From positions 121,534,891-121,598,890 of the forward strand of contig CM043947.1 of the NCBI GenBank assembly GCA_014529385.2: a DNA stretch of 64,000 nucleotides. Reading direction: 5' to 3'. The notes beneath the pieces were generated by a model. The model had not been told where the DNA came from. It was given only the letters and a program-made list of their open reading frames with translations, and ran no database searches. Each line of letters begins with the position of its first letter. The stretch's first letter is position 1. This DNA is from Adiantum capillus-veneris (lineage: Eukaryota > Streptophyta > Polypodiopsida > Polypodiales > Pteridaceae). This document shows, one piece after another, positions 1 through 11,935 of this stretch. A program made the position numbers and the translations under genes.

Positions 1-1607
1 CCAATATAATTGGATAGGCATTCTCACTTGCTTTCATAACAAAAAAATCAATTAAGCATTCAATTCCCATAACCTTTACCTTCACATCTTGTGCCACTCC
101 CAAACAACGAGCCTTGGCATGATTAGCCATCCTCATTTGCACATTGGACCTGACAACATCTTTAATGCCAATATCCCTCATAGCCGACTCCGTAATAACA
201 CAGTTGGGCACCACCATCGATGTATGCTTGAACCTGTTTCTTCTTTTCGATCAAAACGTCCACCACCGGAAGCACATCGGTTGGACTTCTCACCTTCACA
301 GCTAGATTCTACACCGTATGTACCTCTCCTCCCACTCGAGGAAGCCTTGTGCTGACACTTGTTGACCATTGCCTTCTTAACTTAGGGTTCAAAGCAAGCA
401 GCTGCCCAAAAGTGATGTTTGCCTTCTGGTTTTGAACATCTCTTACCAAATCATACTCCGGATTTCCGCGTCCCAATTGAAAATCCTTTTGGGTAATTCT
501 CCGTCTTCACTTCCTTCTGCTTGGCTCGGGCTGCTCTCTTCCTTCATTTACCTTCCCTATCCCCTTCTTTGCTCTAGTTTCACGCTCCGTCTCAGTCTCT
601 CTTTCACCTCATACTCTTTTGTTGGCCATAATGTCAACCTCCTGCCTGTCAACACCAATAATGTTAACCCAGGGCATTTCATCGTTACCTGATGGAGCCA
701 CCTGTGCCTCGTTTTCAACCTCTTGCTGCCCTCTTTGGCCATTAAACTGTGTTTGACCATGACCTCGACCGAAAAGAGGATACATGCCGCCCCTTTCCCT
801 TGGTGGATGAGGGCAATCTGGAGCATAGTGACCCTCCTCACAAGAATTGTAGCACCTGCCAGGCAATTGCCTAGCTCTGGCTCTTCCAGCCCTTGCTTGA
901 CCTCTCTCCATAACACTTAAACGTAACTTTTGCATTTGATCAGAGAAATCTTGAGCTGTACATACCCATTGTTGAGGAACGGTTGCAGCCCCTCGATTGG
1001 GCTGATTCTCCGCTTGAACTTCTTCTCTCGGACTCGAAGTCGGATTGGGAACCATTGCCTCATATCCCAATGCACCTTGCTCGATCTTCTTCTTGATTTT
1101 ACGGCTTTTAGACCGCGCAATAGCAACTGCCCCGTTGTAATTCTCCGGGCCCTCGAAATCCACCTTTTCACGAACTTTGGGATGTAAACAAGACATAAAA
1201 TGTTCCAATTTAAAGTACTCACCACCATTGACCAACTGCATGGCCACTGAAAAATCTCTCCAGCATTCTTCAAAGCGGGCAAGAAAGATGCTGGATTCCT
1301 CATTCACGTCCTGCTTCAAATTCTTCGACCTTGCATCCATGTCGATAGGAGACACCTCTTTTTGAAAGTCTTGCCACATAATTCTTGGCTCTCCCTCCAA
1401 CGCATAGAACCATGTCTTTGCTTTTCCCCGCATCAAGAACGGGATCGTTTGCATCTTGCTAGCTTCATCCGGCATATGCAGTGACAACATATACAACTCG
1501 AAATCGGCCATCCACTCCTCCGGATCTCCTTCTCTAGCAAAAATGGGTCCATAACTATGTGCTGCCATCTCTCTTTGGTGGAAATAACCGCCTTTGATCA
1601 ACACCAA
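1..1607 (-). pseudogene. Ty3/gypsy gag-protease remnant (left edge)
   Basis: Reading leftward from 1607, the product is a retrotransposon Gag: a helical capsid-like region (motifs DPEEWMADFELYML, KTWFYALEGEPRIMW, LARFEECWRDF), a basic stretch, and a zinc knuckle near 830-870. The knuckle reads CYNSCEEGHYAPDC, so its second Cys is shifted one place from the canonical CX2CX4HX4C. The first frame ends at 609. A second frame contains a pre-protease stretch (YDLVRDVQNQKANITFGQLL, about 400-530). It is followed by a retropepsin-like segment with an IDGGA core near 200-225, frameshifted by one base in a C run, then continuing to the window edge. Family knowledge: plant Ty3/gypsy Gag-Pro. Polymerase would lie off the left edge. 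With at least two frame breaks this copy is inactive. Confidence 0.85.
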
Positions 1608-2400
1608 CGAGCATCAGCTGCTCCTCCGTGGGGGCACCAGAAGATGGAGAGGGGGAATAAGGAACACACCCAGCACACAAACTATTTGCCTCTCTATAGC
1701 CCGAGGATTCCACAACACCCCTAACCTCTCAAAAAACACCTTCAAATTGGCTTATTTGCACTAATAACTCTGCTTTGGAATACAAAACAACTACCTCACA
1801 CCTTGCAAAAAACACCCACAACACAACAAACACCCACACTTCTCAACTCACCCTTTCGAATCACAAGACACTCCTGATTTGCCCTCTCAGTAGCACCTGT
1901 CGACAAACCCTCTGCGAGCTATGACCAATACATGAAGAGCGAGAGAAAAGGAGGGGGATGGGGAGAAGCAACACACGAGATTGGGGTAAGTGAGTGGTAT
2001 TTTTGCATAGAGAGTAGTACAACCGATGTATGCAGCTTCAATGGAAGGCTTGGCATCACACAAGCTTCAAGCTTTCACTTACTCACACAGGCAAAAAAAG
2101 CCCTTAAATTTTCACATTTACAACCATTTATAGGGGTACCTCTAAGAGTCCCAAAAAAAAGAAAAAAGGGTGGGTTTCTCTTGCCGTGGCCTTCACTTAG
2201 AGCTTCTTTTAGTATTTTATGGCATTGCTAACACTTGGCCTAGTTTGCTTGGAAACATCTACATGGTGTGCACGTTGGGCTTTGGTCCTTCCATCTTGGC
2301 CGCCCGGACTTCCCCTTTCTTGGCCTTGCATTTGGCTTTGTCCACTTGATTGCTCTCGGACTCTCCTTCTAGTTCTCCTTGGCATGCTGCTGTGGGACCT
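1608..2400. other. No recognised gene; possible leader of the edge element
   Basis: This stretch lies upstream of the minus-strand gag and is C/A-rich on the plus strand between about 1640 and 1930, as retroelement leaders often are. I found no clear primer-binding site or LTR boundary. The plus-strand reading at 1932-2231 has no recognisable motif. Confidence 0.4.
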
Positions 2401-2420
2401 CTCCCTTACACGAGGGGGGA

Positions 2421-2444
2421 GGCAATAGCGATGTCGCTATTGCC
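2421..2444. repeat. Perfect 11-bp hairpin
   Basis: GGCAATAGCGA at 2421-2431 and its exact reverse complement at 2434-2444 are separated by only TG. A G run on the left faces a C run on the right. It could be a MITE tip or a foldback remnant; no terminal duplication is visible. Confidence 0.7.
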
Positions 2445-2693
2445 CCCTACTTCCTTCTTTAAAATTTCAGGGCCCCCTGGGCCGTGGGAACACCCCATGC
2501 CGGGCGCCTCGTCATCATCAACCTCACACAACGCGGGCGCCACCTGCCGCCCCGCCTAGCCGGCTACGCCGCTCAAAACCACCGGCGCCTCCGCCTGCGG
2601 CGCCACCACAACAGCACCTAACGCGGACGCCATAGCTGCTCCCAAGAGAGTTCCCCTCTCCCTCCCTTCTTGGATACCCATAGTAGTCCACGC

Positions 2694-2753
2694 TTCCACC
2701 TATATATTGTGGCCTCCGCCTTATTCCACCTATATACTGTGGCCTCCGCCTTA
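2694..2753. repeat. 30-bp tandem duplication
   Basis: Two adjacent 30-base copies (2694-2723 and 2724-2753) beginning TTCCACCTATATA and ending CCTCCGCCTTA differ at one base. They sit in a GC-rich non-coding stretch. Confidence 0.85.
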
Positions 2754-4052
2754 TTCCCTGCGCATATGGGTTTAATACCGCCACGTGGCAGCTCCCTACA
2801 ACTTGTACCTCAAGGCCTTCAAAAAACTATAAATCACCATTATTGCTTTTAACAAAAGCTGCCTTTTTTGCTTTTTTTAGGACCTGCCTTTACCAAGCTC
2901 CCATTCTGTGCTCCCACCTTCTATTGCCAAGCTGCAAAGCCCAGGTGAAACTCCATCTTCCCGGATACAATCACCCTCTCTGTACCTGCACTTTGACTTC
3001 TCGGCATGCGCGAATCAGGGCCTTCAAAAATGGAAACAAACATCTGCAACCCGATCCGATCAAATGCTCCCAGTTTTTCGAGGGCTATATCTCCTCGCTC
3101 TGACCTCCGTTTGGCATGCAATCACTTCCTGCTAGCTCCGTATGGTGTACACTCCACTCTAGAACTTTGTCGAGGCCCAGAAGATGCCAGATGGCACATT
3201 TTCCAATGTGGCCAAGTGGGCTCAGACCCGGCCCCAGGAAAAACTTCAAATGACCATATCTTGCAAACCGTGGCTTTGATCCGCAATCCAAAAAGACGGG
3301 TAGGCTCCATGAATTGATCTGTACACATCTATACCTCAAGCTCCACTTGGACCACCTGTCCCCAGCTGCCCTATCCGGCAAGAATCTGCAAACCATTAAA
3401 GCTTCAACCTTCAATAACTTGAGCTCTGTAGCTCGGTTTGATGAACCGTCTGGACCTGTTCCTTCATCACTCCAAGCTCTTCATTCCTGGATCCCAAAAC
3501 TGCACTTTGCATCTCTTTCACCTGCTACCCCAATTAGCCCCTTGTGTAGTCTTCCTTGGCCTATAAGCCGCATCATGCATACACTTCCGCTGCTACATGT
3601 CATCCCATGAACTTCCTAGCTGCACCATCCCTTTGCCATGCTTCTCCTTGCCTGTATACACCTGACCATGCCACCTTCTAGCGTCGACATACTTTGGCTG
3701 CACCAACGGTCTGGCTTTGCGAATTCGACCCACGAACTACATTTGGTGATTTGGTGAGCATATGTTGTCTGTTTTCGCATTTCAGCATATCCACACATTC
3801 GAATTGAGTAGAGCTACACATTAGGTACTTTAGTTTTCAGAAATGACGACCTACAATTTTCGACCACACATCCTACGTTATTTGGCACCAGGTGTTTAGG
3901 TTTGGGATTTTGGTTCATGGACCTTAGGGAGAGCAACGTATTGGTGTTAATAGAGTCTCCTTCAAGTTCTGTGGCGTTTCGAGAACGTTTGATGGGTATT
4001 TGGATCTTGAAAGCATTGTAGGAAATCTCCTCTTATGCACTCTTGAAGGCTA
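2754..4052. other. Non-coding stretch without a recognised gene
   Basis: Short open frames on both strands show no family motif. The base composition is mixed and no LTR ends, TIRs or microsatellites stand out. Confidence 0.5.
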
Positions 4053-4150
4053 TAGCTTAGACATTGGGTAGAGACCTCTGTAGTAAGTAGGAAGTAGGAA
4101 GTAGCTTAGACATCGGGTAGAGACCTCTGTAGGAATTAGTCTCGAGAGTC
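4053..4150. repeat. 49-bp imperfect tandem duplication
   Basis: TAGCTTAGACATTGGGTAG at 4053 recurs with one change at 4102. Both copies continue into GAGACCTCTGTAG, and short GTAGGAA repeats lie between them. It lies just beyond the 3' end of the gag remnant at 4199. Confidence 0.8.
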
Positions 4151-4198
4151 GGTCGAGTGTAGGTTGACATCCTATGCTTGCTTCCACGTGCCTGCGGA

Positions 4199-7100
4199 TC
4201 AAGCTCTCGTCCTTAGCTGACAAATCTTGTTAGGTGAGTTCTCACTGTGCTGACGTCCGTCGCGGCGTACCCGCCAACATTGGGCAATCAAATGATCTAT
4301 TCCACATCGATTACACATGAGTATTGGCATTGTAGACATGCTCTCTTGATTGGTTTGCATTAGTGTGGTGTTCTTTTGTAGCCTAATAGGACACTCGGCT
4401 ACACAATGTGGACCTCCACACTCATAGCATTGAAGAGGTGGTCTCTTAGGAATGTAATTGATATTTTGGCCTCTTGCTGCAAGAGCAGCTACTTGATATA
4501 CAGGTTTGACTTGTCCCCAATATTCCTCCATGTAGTATTGTGGACTTTCTTCAAGCACATCCATCCCATTGGCAATATTAGGATCTAGATCTTCCTTACA
4601 GCCTTCCAAACAAGCAATAGATGACTCACAACCCACTTGATTCACAAAAGTGATTCTCGGATGTGGTGGTTGCGAGATGTGGTGGTTGCGAACCTAGCAC
4701 TAGAGGTGGTAAGGGTGTTGTTTGAACAACATTTTGGGCTCTAGGGACCATGTGTTGTGATGTTTGTTCAAGAGGTGGGGCGGCATCAATGCAGGCACTG
4801 GAGGTGTGTCTACCCATGCTAAGGTTGGTCTATTGGCCATCGCGCGCTTAAATACTATGCAATCCTTAGCTTGATGACCATACCTCCCACAGGCATTGCA
4901 ATTCCCATTGAATTTTACTCCAAACTTAGGGCATTCACTGGTACTATGAGGTCCATAGCATACTGAGAACCATTGTTTCTCCCTTCTTGGATACATATGA
5001 TTGTTTTGCGGAGCACGATTATATCTAAGACTCTCTTGAATAGCCTTGGTGAGATCTGCTAAAGTCATCTCACATATCTTTGGCTCCTTAGCAATAGGCT
5101 TTAGGGTCATTGGCTGATGCCCTGATGCTTGCGAGCTAATAGATTTAGGCTCAACAGACAGTCTTTCTCCTTAAATCATTAAATTATCCTCCAATTGGAT
5201 CACATTGGTGGTGACTGCTTTCCAAGTGGTGATACCTCTAATGACTAGGCCATTGTAGATATCCTCATGTCGTAATCCCCTAATGAATCTATCAAGCAAT
5301 TGGTTATTGTTGAAGCACTCATTTGGATTACAACGAGAATTCAAATGCTTCAAGCGACTAATAAAGTCTCTCACCAACTCTCCTTCCTCTCATTGGGCTT
5401 TTTGGAGCTGAGAGGCTACACCCCAAAGCACTCCCTCTCGTATGTATTCTTTCAAGAACAATCTCCTAAGAGTAGGGTAATTGTTTTTTCTTCCACGCTT
5501 AGGGTTCTATACCAATCCCCAGCCTTTCCACTTAAGGTTGGGCTTAAAGCATTGCTCTTATGTAGGTCATTGTGTTCTCCTAGAGAATCGCATATTTGTT
5601 CAAACACTTTGATATGCTTTCTCACATCCCCATCTCCACTAAATTTTTGTGTGAGCTTGGCTATTTGTACTGCCTTACTTCTAGGATCTCTATCAGGCGT
5701 GTTATGTATATTCTCAGCAATAGATCGACCAATAGCTTGAGAAAATGTTGCCAAGTTACCTAAGTGAGTAGGCATCGTGGATGAAAGCGCTCCAGAGACT
5801 GGTATGATGTTGTGCCATGTGGTGGCCCAAAGTTCATATGTGTGGCCCTAGGCATAGCAGACATCGGATGTGACATGCTAATGCTAGCCGGTATAGTCCC
5901 ATGGAAATAAGAACTTGGGTGTTGTGGTTGTGGAGCATAGGTTGTTGAAACAATGGGAGGGGTAGGGGCTACATGATTACGATGACCCATGGGTGTATAC
6001 GATTGGTACACACTTGTAGATATTGTTGCAGGCATTGAGCTACCATCTAGCAGTGCTTTACTAACAAATGAGGTCCATAGCGTGTTTCTTGGCATGCTAA
6101 TCATTGGGGTAGGCATGGTAGCCGTGGTGTCATCAAGGAAAAGATGAGCTAGACTTGGAAAGGTGAAGCTATCACTTGTGGGCTCAGATTGCACTGAGAC
6201 CCCTGGAGAAACAACATATGGAGGATCCATCGGAATTACAGAGGGATTCTCTATTTGCAATAAGGTCGGTTGTTTAGCCTTTCTTGTATCCAAGAATCTC
6301 ATGAGACCCGTTGAAGGCATGTTGATCCCCTTGTTCTGTCTCTCTAACTCAATGACCCTGTGGATGACCTCACAAACTCTTTGTTGTTGAAGTAGGACAT
6401 CTAACTAACCCACGTTCGGCCCATTGTGGATTGTAGGACATCTAACTAACCCACGTGATAGGTGTGACCTGTGTATAGGTCGGTCAGAGTTTTCGTTAGT
6501 AGTTCGTACTCCCAGTTCTCATTTAAAAATGCTCCATCTATGATTGAGGTGCTAGGGGTGGCCTTTGAGCTAGTTGCGATGTTGCTTTCTAGGGGTTGGC
6601 CCTTAGCGGTTGCTAAGCCAAGAGCACTTGGTTTCTCTCTTAGCAAGGATATTGACATAGGGGCTTTCACTTTTAACTCTCTTCGTTGCTCTGCATTGCG
6701 TAAGCTCTCGACTTCCTTTCCCCTCGTTGCAAGGATATACCGCTCAACCTCTTGCACTTTGGCAAGGCTTTTACCATCGGGTATATGACCTAGGAGGGGA
6801 ATAGCTCTGAAGATTCAAGAGGTGCAATGATTGAAGTATTCATGTGCACATTCTCTAAGGGCATAGGCTCTATGTTGGTCATGAATGGAGAATTTACTTC
6901 CCCACCCTCCTCATTTACATCATTAACTCCATGTTCGGAGTGAGTGGCTCTACTAAAGGTTTCCTTCAAGCGACTAACCACGCTCTGCCTGGACCGCGAG
7001 CCCATGGCATGCATGTCTTGGCTTGAGCTATTGGGATTAGGCATTGGAAAACCCTCCATGACATCGTAGTCAGAGGAAGAGTCACTAGCCGCTATGTTCG

Positions 7101-7233
7101 GGTCTTGGTTTGTACTACCTTGGGTCCCAGGCGAGGGCCCAAAACCTAAGGTAGGTGGATATTGAGAACTCGCGTAAGTCGAAATTCTCTCTAGTTGCTC
7201 TGTCTCTAGCACATGACCACAGCGCAGATGCAT
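4199..7233 (-). pseudogene. Gag of a gag-pro retroelement family, copy 1
   Basis: Translation starts at 7233 with MHLRCG, matching the MHLRSG start of copy 2 at 26586. The order along the protein is an acidic/Ser-rich N-terminus (7233-6790), a linker (6757-6446), a Pro/Met-rich insert (6320-5760) absent from copy 2, a capsid-like core (5775-5171; KFSGDGDVRKHIKVFEQICD, GKAGDWYRTL, NNNQLLDRFIRGL), and then four zinc-knuckle-like motifs. Three knuckles use the short spacing CX2CX3HX4C and one (CNACGRYGHQAKDC) the canonical spacing. Here the first Cys of knuckle 1 is Phe. Frames break several times. No protease, RT or integrase follows before 4199. This is a Ty3/gypsy-type structural protein, probably from a non-autonomous family. 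Confidence 0.85.
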
Positions 7234-7994
7234 GTGCCTTTGACAACCTACAAGCGTCGGCGAATAACCTTGAAGGTTAACCGCTTACTTTTTTAGGCAT
7301 CCATTTTTACTCATTTTTTTAATGTTTTTTAATATTTTTAATCTTTTTTAAGGATCGGTTTGTTGATTAAAGTGTGTGATAGCTCAAAACAAGAGTATCA
7401 CTCAAAGGGTCGCGGTGTGCTTTACAACACAACGTTCGGTCACCTGAAGCTTTGCTGGTCCTCAAAAAATCGATTTTTAGCTCCGTGTGAAGCTAAAACT
7501 AGTAATTTTAAAAGGCAACTAAGGTCCGAGTCTGAGCGTGACTTGGGCTTGGGTCTGGGAGATATTCCCGATCCCGGTCCTACCTTTATTTTTTTTTAAT
7601 TTTTTTAATTTTTAATTTTTATAAAAGGATAAGGTCGCTGCGGCCTGCATGCACACACACTCTACCTACCTACTTCCAACTAATACACCTACTGTTACAC
7701 ACTAACACACTCTATTACCTCTCACAGATCTACTTCCTACTTACTGTACTTTATATTACACAGAACTAACAACCTTAATACTAACACCTTACACAGAGAG
7801 AAAACACAATACCTTTGAAAACTCCATTAACAAAAAAACACAGTACCTTTGAAAACTACATTAACAAAAAAATACACAGTAGCAACACAAAATCCTTCTT
7901 CTCAAAACACACACCCTCCTTCCTTACCTTTCCTACAATTGAAATTGCACCACAAAAGAAGAACAGAGTGCCATTCAAGCTTAGTGTACGGAAT
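7234..7994 (-). other. 5' leader of gag element copy 1
   Basis: This region lies between the PBS and the gag start. It holds poly-T/A tracts, a CTACCTACC-rich block, and two partial copies of the CCTTTGAAAACTCCATTAAC repeat that is longer in copy 2. No coding signal is seen. Confidence 0.6.
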
Positions 7995-8012
7995 TCCCCT
8001 GCAACGACGCCA
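7995..8012 (-). promoter_or_regulatory. Primer-binding site, tRNA-Asp-like
   Basis: Read on the minus strand this is TGGCGTCGTTGCAGGGGA. It closely resembles the TGGCGCCGTTGCCGGGGA primer site used by Athila/Tat-type plant gypsy elements. It lies four bases inside the LTR end at 8017. Confidence 0.75.
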
Positions 8013-8016
8013 AAAA

Positions 8017-8277
8017 TGTGCGCGTATGTCACACATGTCAATGCAAGGAACTTGCCGATACACTGTGTGCGAGCCACAAATGGCTCCAAGCACACAACAA
8101 GCCTAAACTAGTAAACTCAAAGATGGCAATGGTGTGTCACTCACCGCTCTACGCTTGCTATCATGGAGGATTCCTCGCCACGAAGAAGAGGGAGACGCCA
8201 CTACACCGCGCTCAATCGCCTCGCCGCCGTCGTGCCGCCACAATGCTCGATCGCACACACTCTCTCTTTCTCTCACG

Positions 8278-8331
<54 letters not shown>

Positions 8332-8609
8332 AGATGAAGATGGAGCAAGAGCACTCTTCAATTGCACAAATGAGAGAATGAGTGAATTTTAGGTTTAGTT
8401 GACTTTTATATGAGCTTGCCCCCTTCACACTTGGGCAACCATGCTTAGCCAACTAATCCCTTGAATGTTCCAGTTAGAGTGCACTTCTCATCGACGATCC
8501 TCTTACCCTTTTCCTATTGGACCGACAAGCCCGGTACCTGACTCTACCAAGTAAATAATACAACGTCCGTCATAGGTGATAGGGTGTCTGTGAGCCGTGA
8601 GGGTTAACA
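8017..8609 (-). repeat. 5' LTR of gag element copy 1 (593 bp)
   Basis: On the minus strand it starts TGTTAACCCTCACGG and ends CGCGCACA, i.e. canonical TG...CA ends, with the PBS beyond. It matches the block 27173-27767 over its length, including the ends. It contains an expanded (CA)n tract at 8279-8329 that is much shorter in copy 2. No matching 3' LTR was found below 4199. Confidence 0.8.
8279..8329. repeat. (CA)n microsatellite, about 25 units
   Basis: An uninterrupted AC/CA tract lies inside the LTR. The corresponding site in copy 2 near 27410-27450 is short and interrupted, so the tract expanded or contracted after the copies separated. Confidence 0.95.
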
Positions 8610-8719
8610 ATGATTCATCTCCATCAAACAGAACTTCAGAAGAGCTAGAAGCAGATGAAGCAACAACAAGTGTAAATCAAACAAAACAAAGAGTAACCAC
8701 AATAGCTATTGAGTAGAGG

Positions 8720-9848
8720 ATGCCACCAAAGCCAGAAGTTAAGAAGAATGAGGTTGTAGACAACCAAGAAGCAATAGGAAGTCCAAAGATCAATCACTCA
8801 TTGCCAGCTAAATCAGCTGATGTAAGTCACATTGAAAAACATAGAGAAACCAACAAAACAACATCGAATGATGCTAAAGCCACCCTCCATAGAGACACAG
8901 TTAGATCAAATTGAGACCATGGAAAAATCTAGACAAAGATCTTCAATAGAACGAAAATTTCCAGATTTAGAGTTGCAGAAGTCACAAGAATCGACAAATC
9001 TTGCAGACAAAGGTAAAGCTAAAGTGGACCTTCCACTAACTAGCAAAGAAGTTGTGACAACATATGCCTCTACATCAAAGAACCCTCATGGATTAGCTTC
9101 TTCAAGCAAGTCAATCTTTCAAAACTTCAATTCAAGTGCTAACCGAACTAAATCCTCTAAGGAGACACCCAAAAAAGCAAAGATATATCAGCCAAAGTAC
9201 TCAAGAAAGCAAAGGAAATTCAAGCAAGTGTTTGTTCCGAGCAATTTAGTTAAAGTCAATAATCCAATTTGGATTGAGGACAGGAAATCAACACATGAAG
9301 ACAAACACATGGGATGGATAGCATCACAATGGAGCTTAAAGGAATAGGAGTACTATGGAGGTAACAGACAGATATGGGTACCAACACCGCAGGTTAGGGC
9401 ATATGAAGTAATGTCAAGTCCCTCCCAGGAAAGAAAACCCACAAGGTATCAACCCCGATAGTATTCTAGGGTACCTAAGAAGCAGGTATACAACAAAACA
9501 ACATCGAATGATGCTAAAGTCAACCAAAACTCTCAAGAGGATACAAAACAAAGAGGGATCTCAAAGAATGTTCCTCTTAGACAAGGATTCTACCCAAGCT
9601 ATACAAAGGTTTGGCTACCAATCAACCACAAGCCAACTGCAACTACACTAGACTTGCAAGAAGATCTCAAGAGCTCAACAGGACCTAGAGCTCAACAAAG
9701 TCAACAAAAGAGATACAAAGGTCATCAAAAGTTTTGGATTCCTAAGTCTTCCAATGCTCCTAGTCAAAAGTCAAATTTCAATGATCAACACAGGCCTACA
9801 ACAACATCAAAGAATTCTTACACCAGGTTCAATTGGAGAATCATATAG
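8720..9848 (+). other. Coding-like Lys/Ser/Gln-rich stretch, unassigned
   Basis: Overlapping plus-strand readings (8720-8914, 8832-9347, then 9348-9848 with stops) give a basic, low-hydrophobicity product rich in Lys, Ser, Gln and Asn. Near the 3' half a short pattern recurs: IWVPTPQ, VWLPINHK and FWIPKSS, each preceded by a basic Tyr-containing stretch. Repeated (V/I)WxP-type motifs near zinc knuckles are known in some plant copia Gag proteins, but no zinc knuckle is visible here. It may be a decayed gag or a gene fragment. Confidence 0.35.
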
Positions 9849-10980
9849 ATAATGGAGTCTTCACAGTCAAAGAAGGACAACCCAACCAATGAGAATGCAA
9901 ATTCAAAGATGATAAAACAGGTATGGAAAAAAAAACCTTCAATGCCAACTTGGTCCTTCACTAATCCTCTTTTTGAGGATTCAAACTTACTTTTACCTGA
10001 AAAAATGTTTGTAGTAAGCTCAAGAATGTAAAAATTCAAGTCGCCAGGGTGCAAAAAACACTCTTTGGCATAGTCAGAGTCGGGTTGTTGAGCCATAAAA
10101 TGAGCAAAACATTAGTCCCCAAGATTCAAGTCATATTAAACTCTGTGCTAAGATTCGTAGTTATTAGGCTTACACTCAAGCTGGAAGAGTTGAGCATATC
10201 TAAGCTGTGTTGCTCATGCTGGATGAGATGACCATAAGAGCCAAAGTCTATTAAATTACAATTGGTGGAGTGTCGTAGAGTCCAACACTCACGCGCAGTG
10301 CACAGTGAGATGAGAGCACATATCCTCATCAACAAAAACCATTCTTAAAGGGGTGCCAGCTTGCAAAGCCATGTCAAATGCTTTTATAGCTACACCATAT
10401 TTCTGAAGAACCCCTCAAAATCTTTCTTGCACAGCATATTGTTTCCCATGCAAATCTGTGTATGCATAAATAGGATGTCCCATCATTGGACATATGCATT
10501 AGACACTCTTTTTTTCTTCCACCCGTGCACCTTGAGTGGACTACAATAGGAAACAAATGTTCCATCATGCTACCCTCTCATATTTGCTGCCTTTTTAATT
10601 CCATATCTATCAGCAAATAATCCCTTCAGTACTTTATTAATATTTCCCATGCTAAGAAGTACTCTAATAATGCGCTTATCCCAAAGGCACTTTTTTCCCA
10701 ATGGGTTTTTTCCCTTTCGTCATCCAGGTATTAGACCCTAATTCAGAACCTCATCATTCTACTTCTCTTGTACATACTTTTCATAAATAAACATTAGCCT
10801 CATCATTATGCTATTGCAACGGGCAAATGCAACATTATCTCTCACATCAGAAATATTTGGACCAATGATGATGCTGCAGCAAAGTGAACCTCATCAACAA
10901 ATTCAACAACAAAATGAAGAAAATCAGCCCATCAACAACCAATCAAAAACCTTCCACAGCCTCCACAAACACTTTTCAAC
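9849..10980. other. Weakly coding stretch, unassigned
   Basis: No intact frame is seen. A minus-strand reading around 10290-10385 gives VAIKAFDMALQAGTPLRMV followed by FVDEDM, which looks protein-like and may be a transposase remnant. I cannot assign it to a family. Confidence 0.3.
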
Positions 10981-11017
10981 AGTGCCCGAGGACGGGCACT
11001 AAAATAGGAAGGGGGAA
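10981..11017 (+). promoter_or_regulatory. AGGA-loop hairpin plus polypurine tract before an LTR
   Basis: Arms AGTGCCCG (10981-10988) and CGGGCACT (10993-11000) are exact reverse complements around the loop AGGA. A polypurine tract GGAAGGGGGAA (11007-11017) abuts an LTR start TGTTAACTGAG. This is the layout expected at the 3' end of a plus-strand LTR element. The same loop with a different stem precedes the 3' LTR at 54422. Confidence 0.75.
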
Positions 11018-11935
11018 TGTTAACTGAGTAACGTGAGTTAGTAGCAGTTGCTAAAGACCGAAGACGTATGGATGCACAAAGAGGATGAATGAAAAGAAAC
11101 AGTAAAGATTGGAGTTACACATTTTTCGTGATTTTTCAAAATGGTCACGTATTGTAAATTCCCAATTTATTTCAAGCTATTGTAATCTAATGTGTTACGG
11201 GCTCAATGGCAGTTCCAAGTTGTAAAGAATAGGTCACTTACTGTGCCTAGGTTGCAGTTTCAGTAAGTGGTGAGCCCTAAAGGCCTTGGGCGTCCAGACA
11301 TTGCATATTTTTAACCTAAGTATATAAGGCAGTGTGTAAAAGAAATTAGAGTTCTCAAGTCATTTGTTGAGAGCACTCTTTGGTGAGAGCTCTTGAGGTG
11401 TGTGGCTATGGAGTCCTTGAGCTTCTCCTTGCTCATGAGACTTGATTAACACTAATCAATGATTCATTCTCTCTCACTATGCCTCTTTATTACTTCTTAT
11501 GATTGCCTATGATACTTAGATTAACTAGATCTTAACTAATTAGTGGTTAATCCCTCTCTAATCTTGTGTGATTGCCCTCTTTTGCTTGTGTGTGCATGTA
11601 GGTTTGATTGGAGTGTGGTGCTCGATAGATCTATGTGTGTGTGCTTGCGATTAGTGTGGTGCATGATAGGATTAGTTTTGTGTGCGTCTCGCTATCGTAG
11701 TGTGTGTGATTGGGTTGATTAGAGGTGAAGAGAAGTAGATATGGAGATTTCCCTTCATCGCGGCTTCGCTCCTCCATAGGCTGAGAAGCTCACCTCGTAG
11801 AGCCTAACCATTTGTGTTGCCACGATTAGCTCACTAACCGTGTGAGTGTTTCCATGCCCTAGCCGGGTAGCTCATCCCTCCGGATTGATAATTTTGTTGG
11901 TCATTGGAGCTATTGCAACGATGGGACCCCCAACA
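11018..11935 (+). repeat. LTR-like block (about 918 bp), 3' LTR or solo LTR
   Basis: It begins TGTTAACTGAG directly after a polypurine tract and ends ACCCCCAACA (TG...CA). The interior has T/G-rich stretches (TGTGTGCTTGCG, GTGTGGTGC). The closing part (TTGACAATTTTGT / TTGATAATTTTGTTGG followed by a C-rich tail) resembles the end of the block at 14279-15071. Its first ~110 bases are also recognisable at 36746 (AGTAAAGATTGGAGTTACAC). No 5' partner is seen. Confidence 0.6.
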
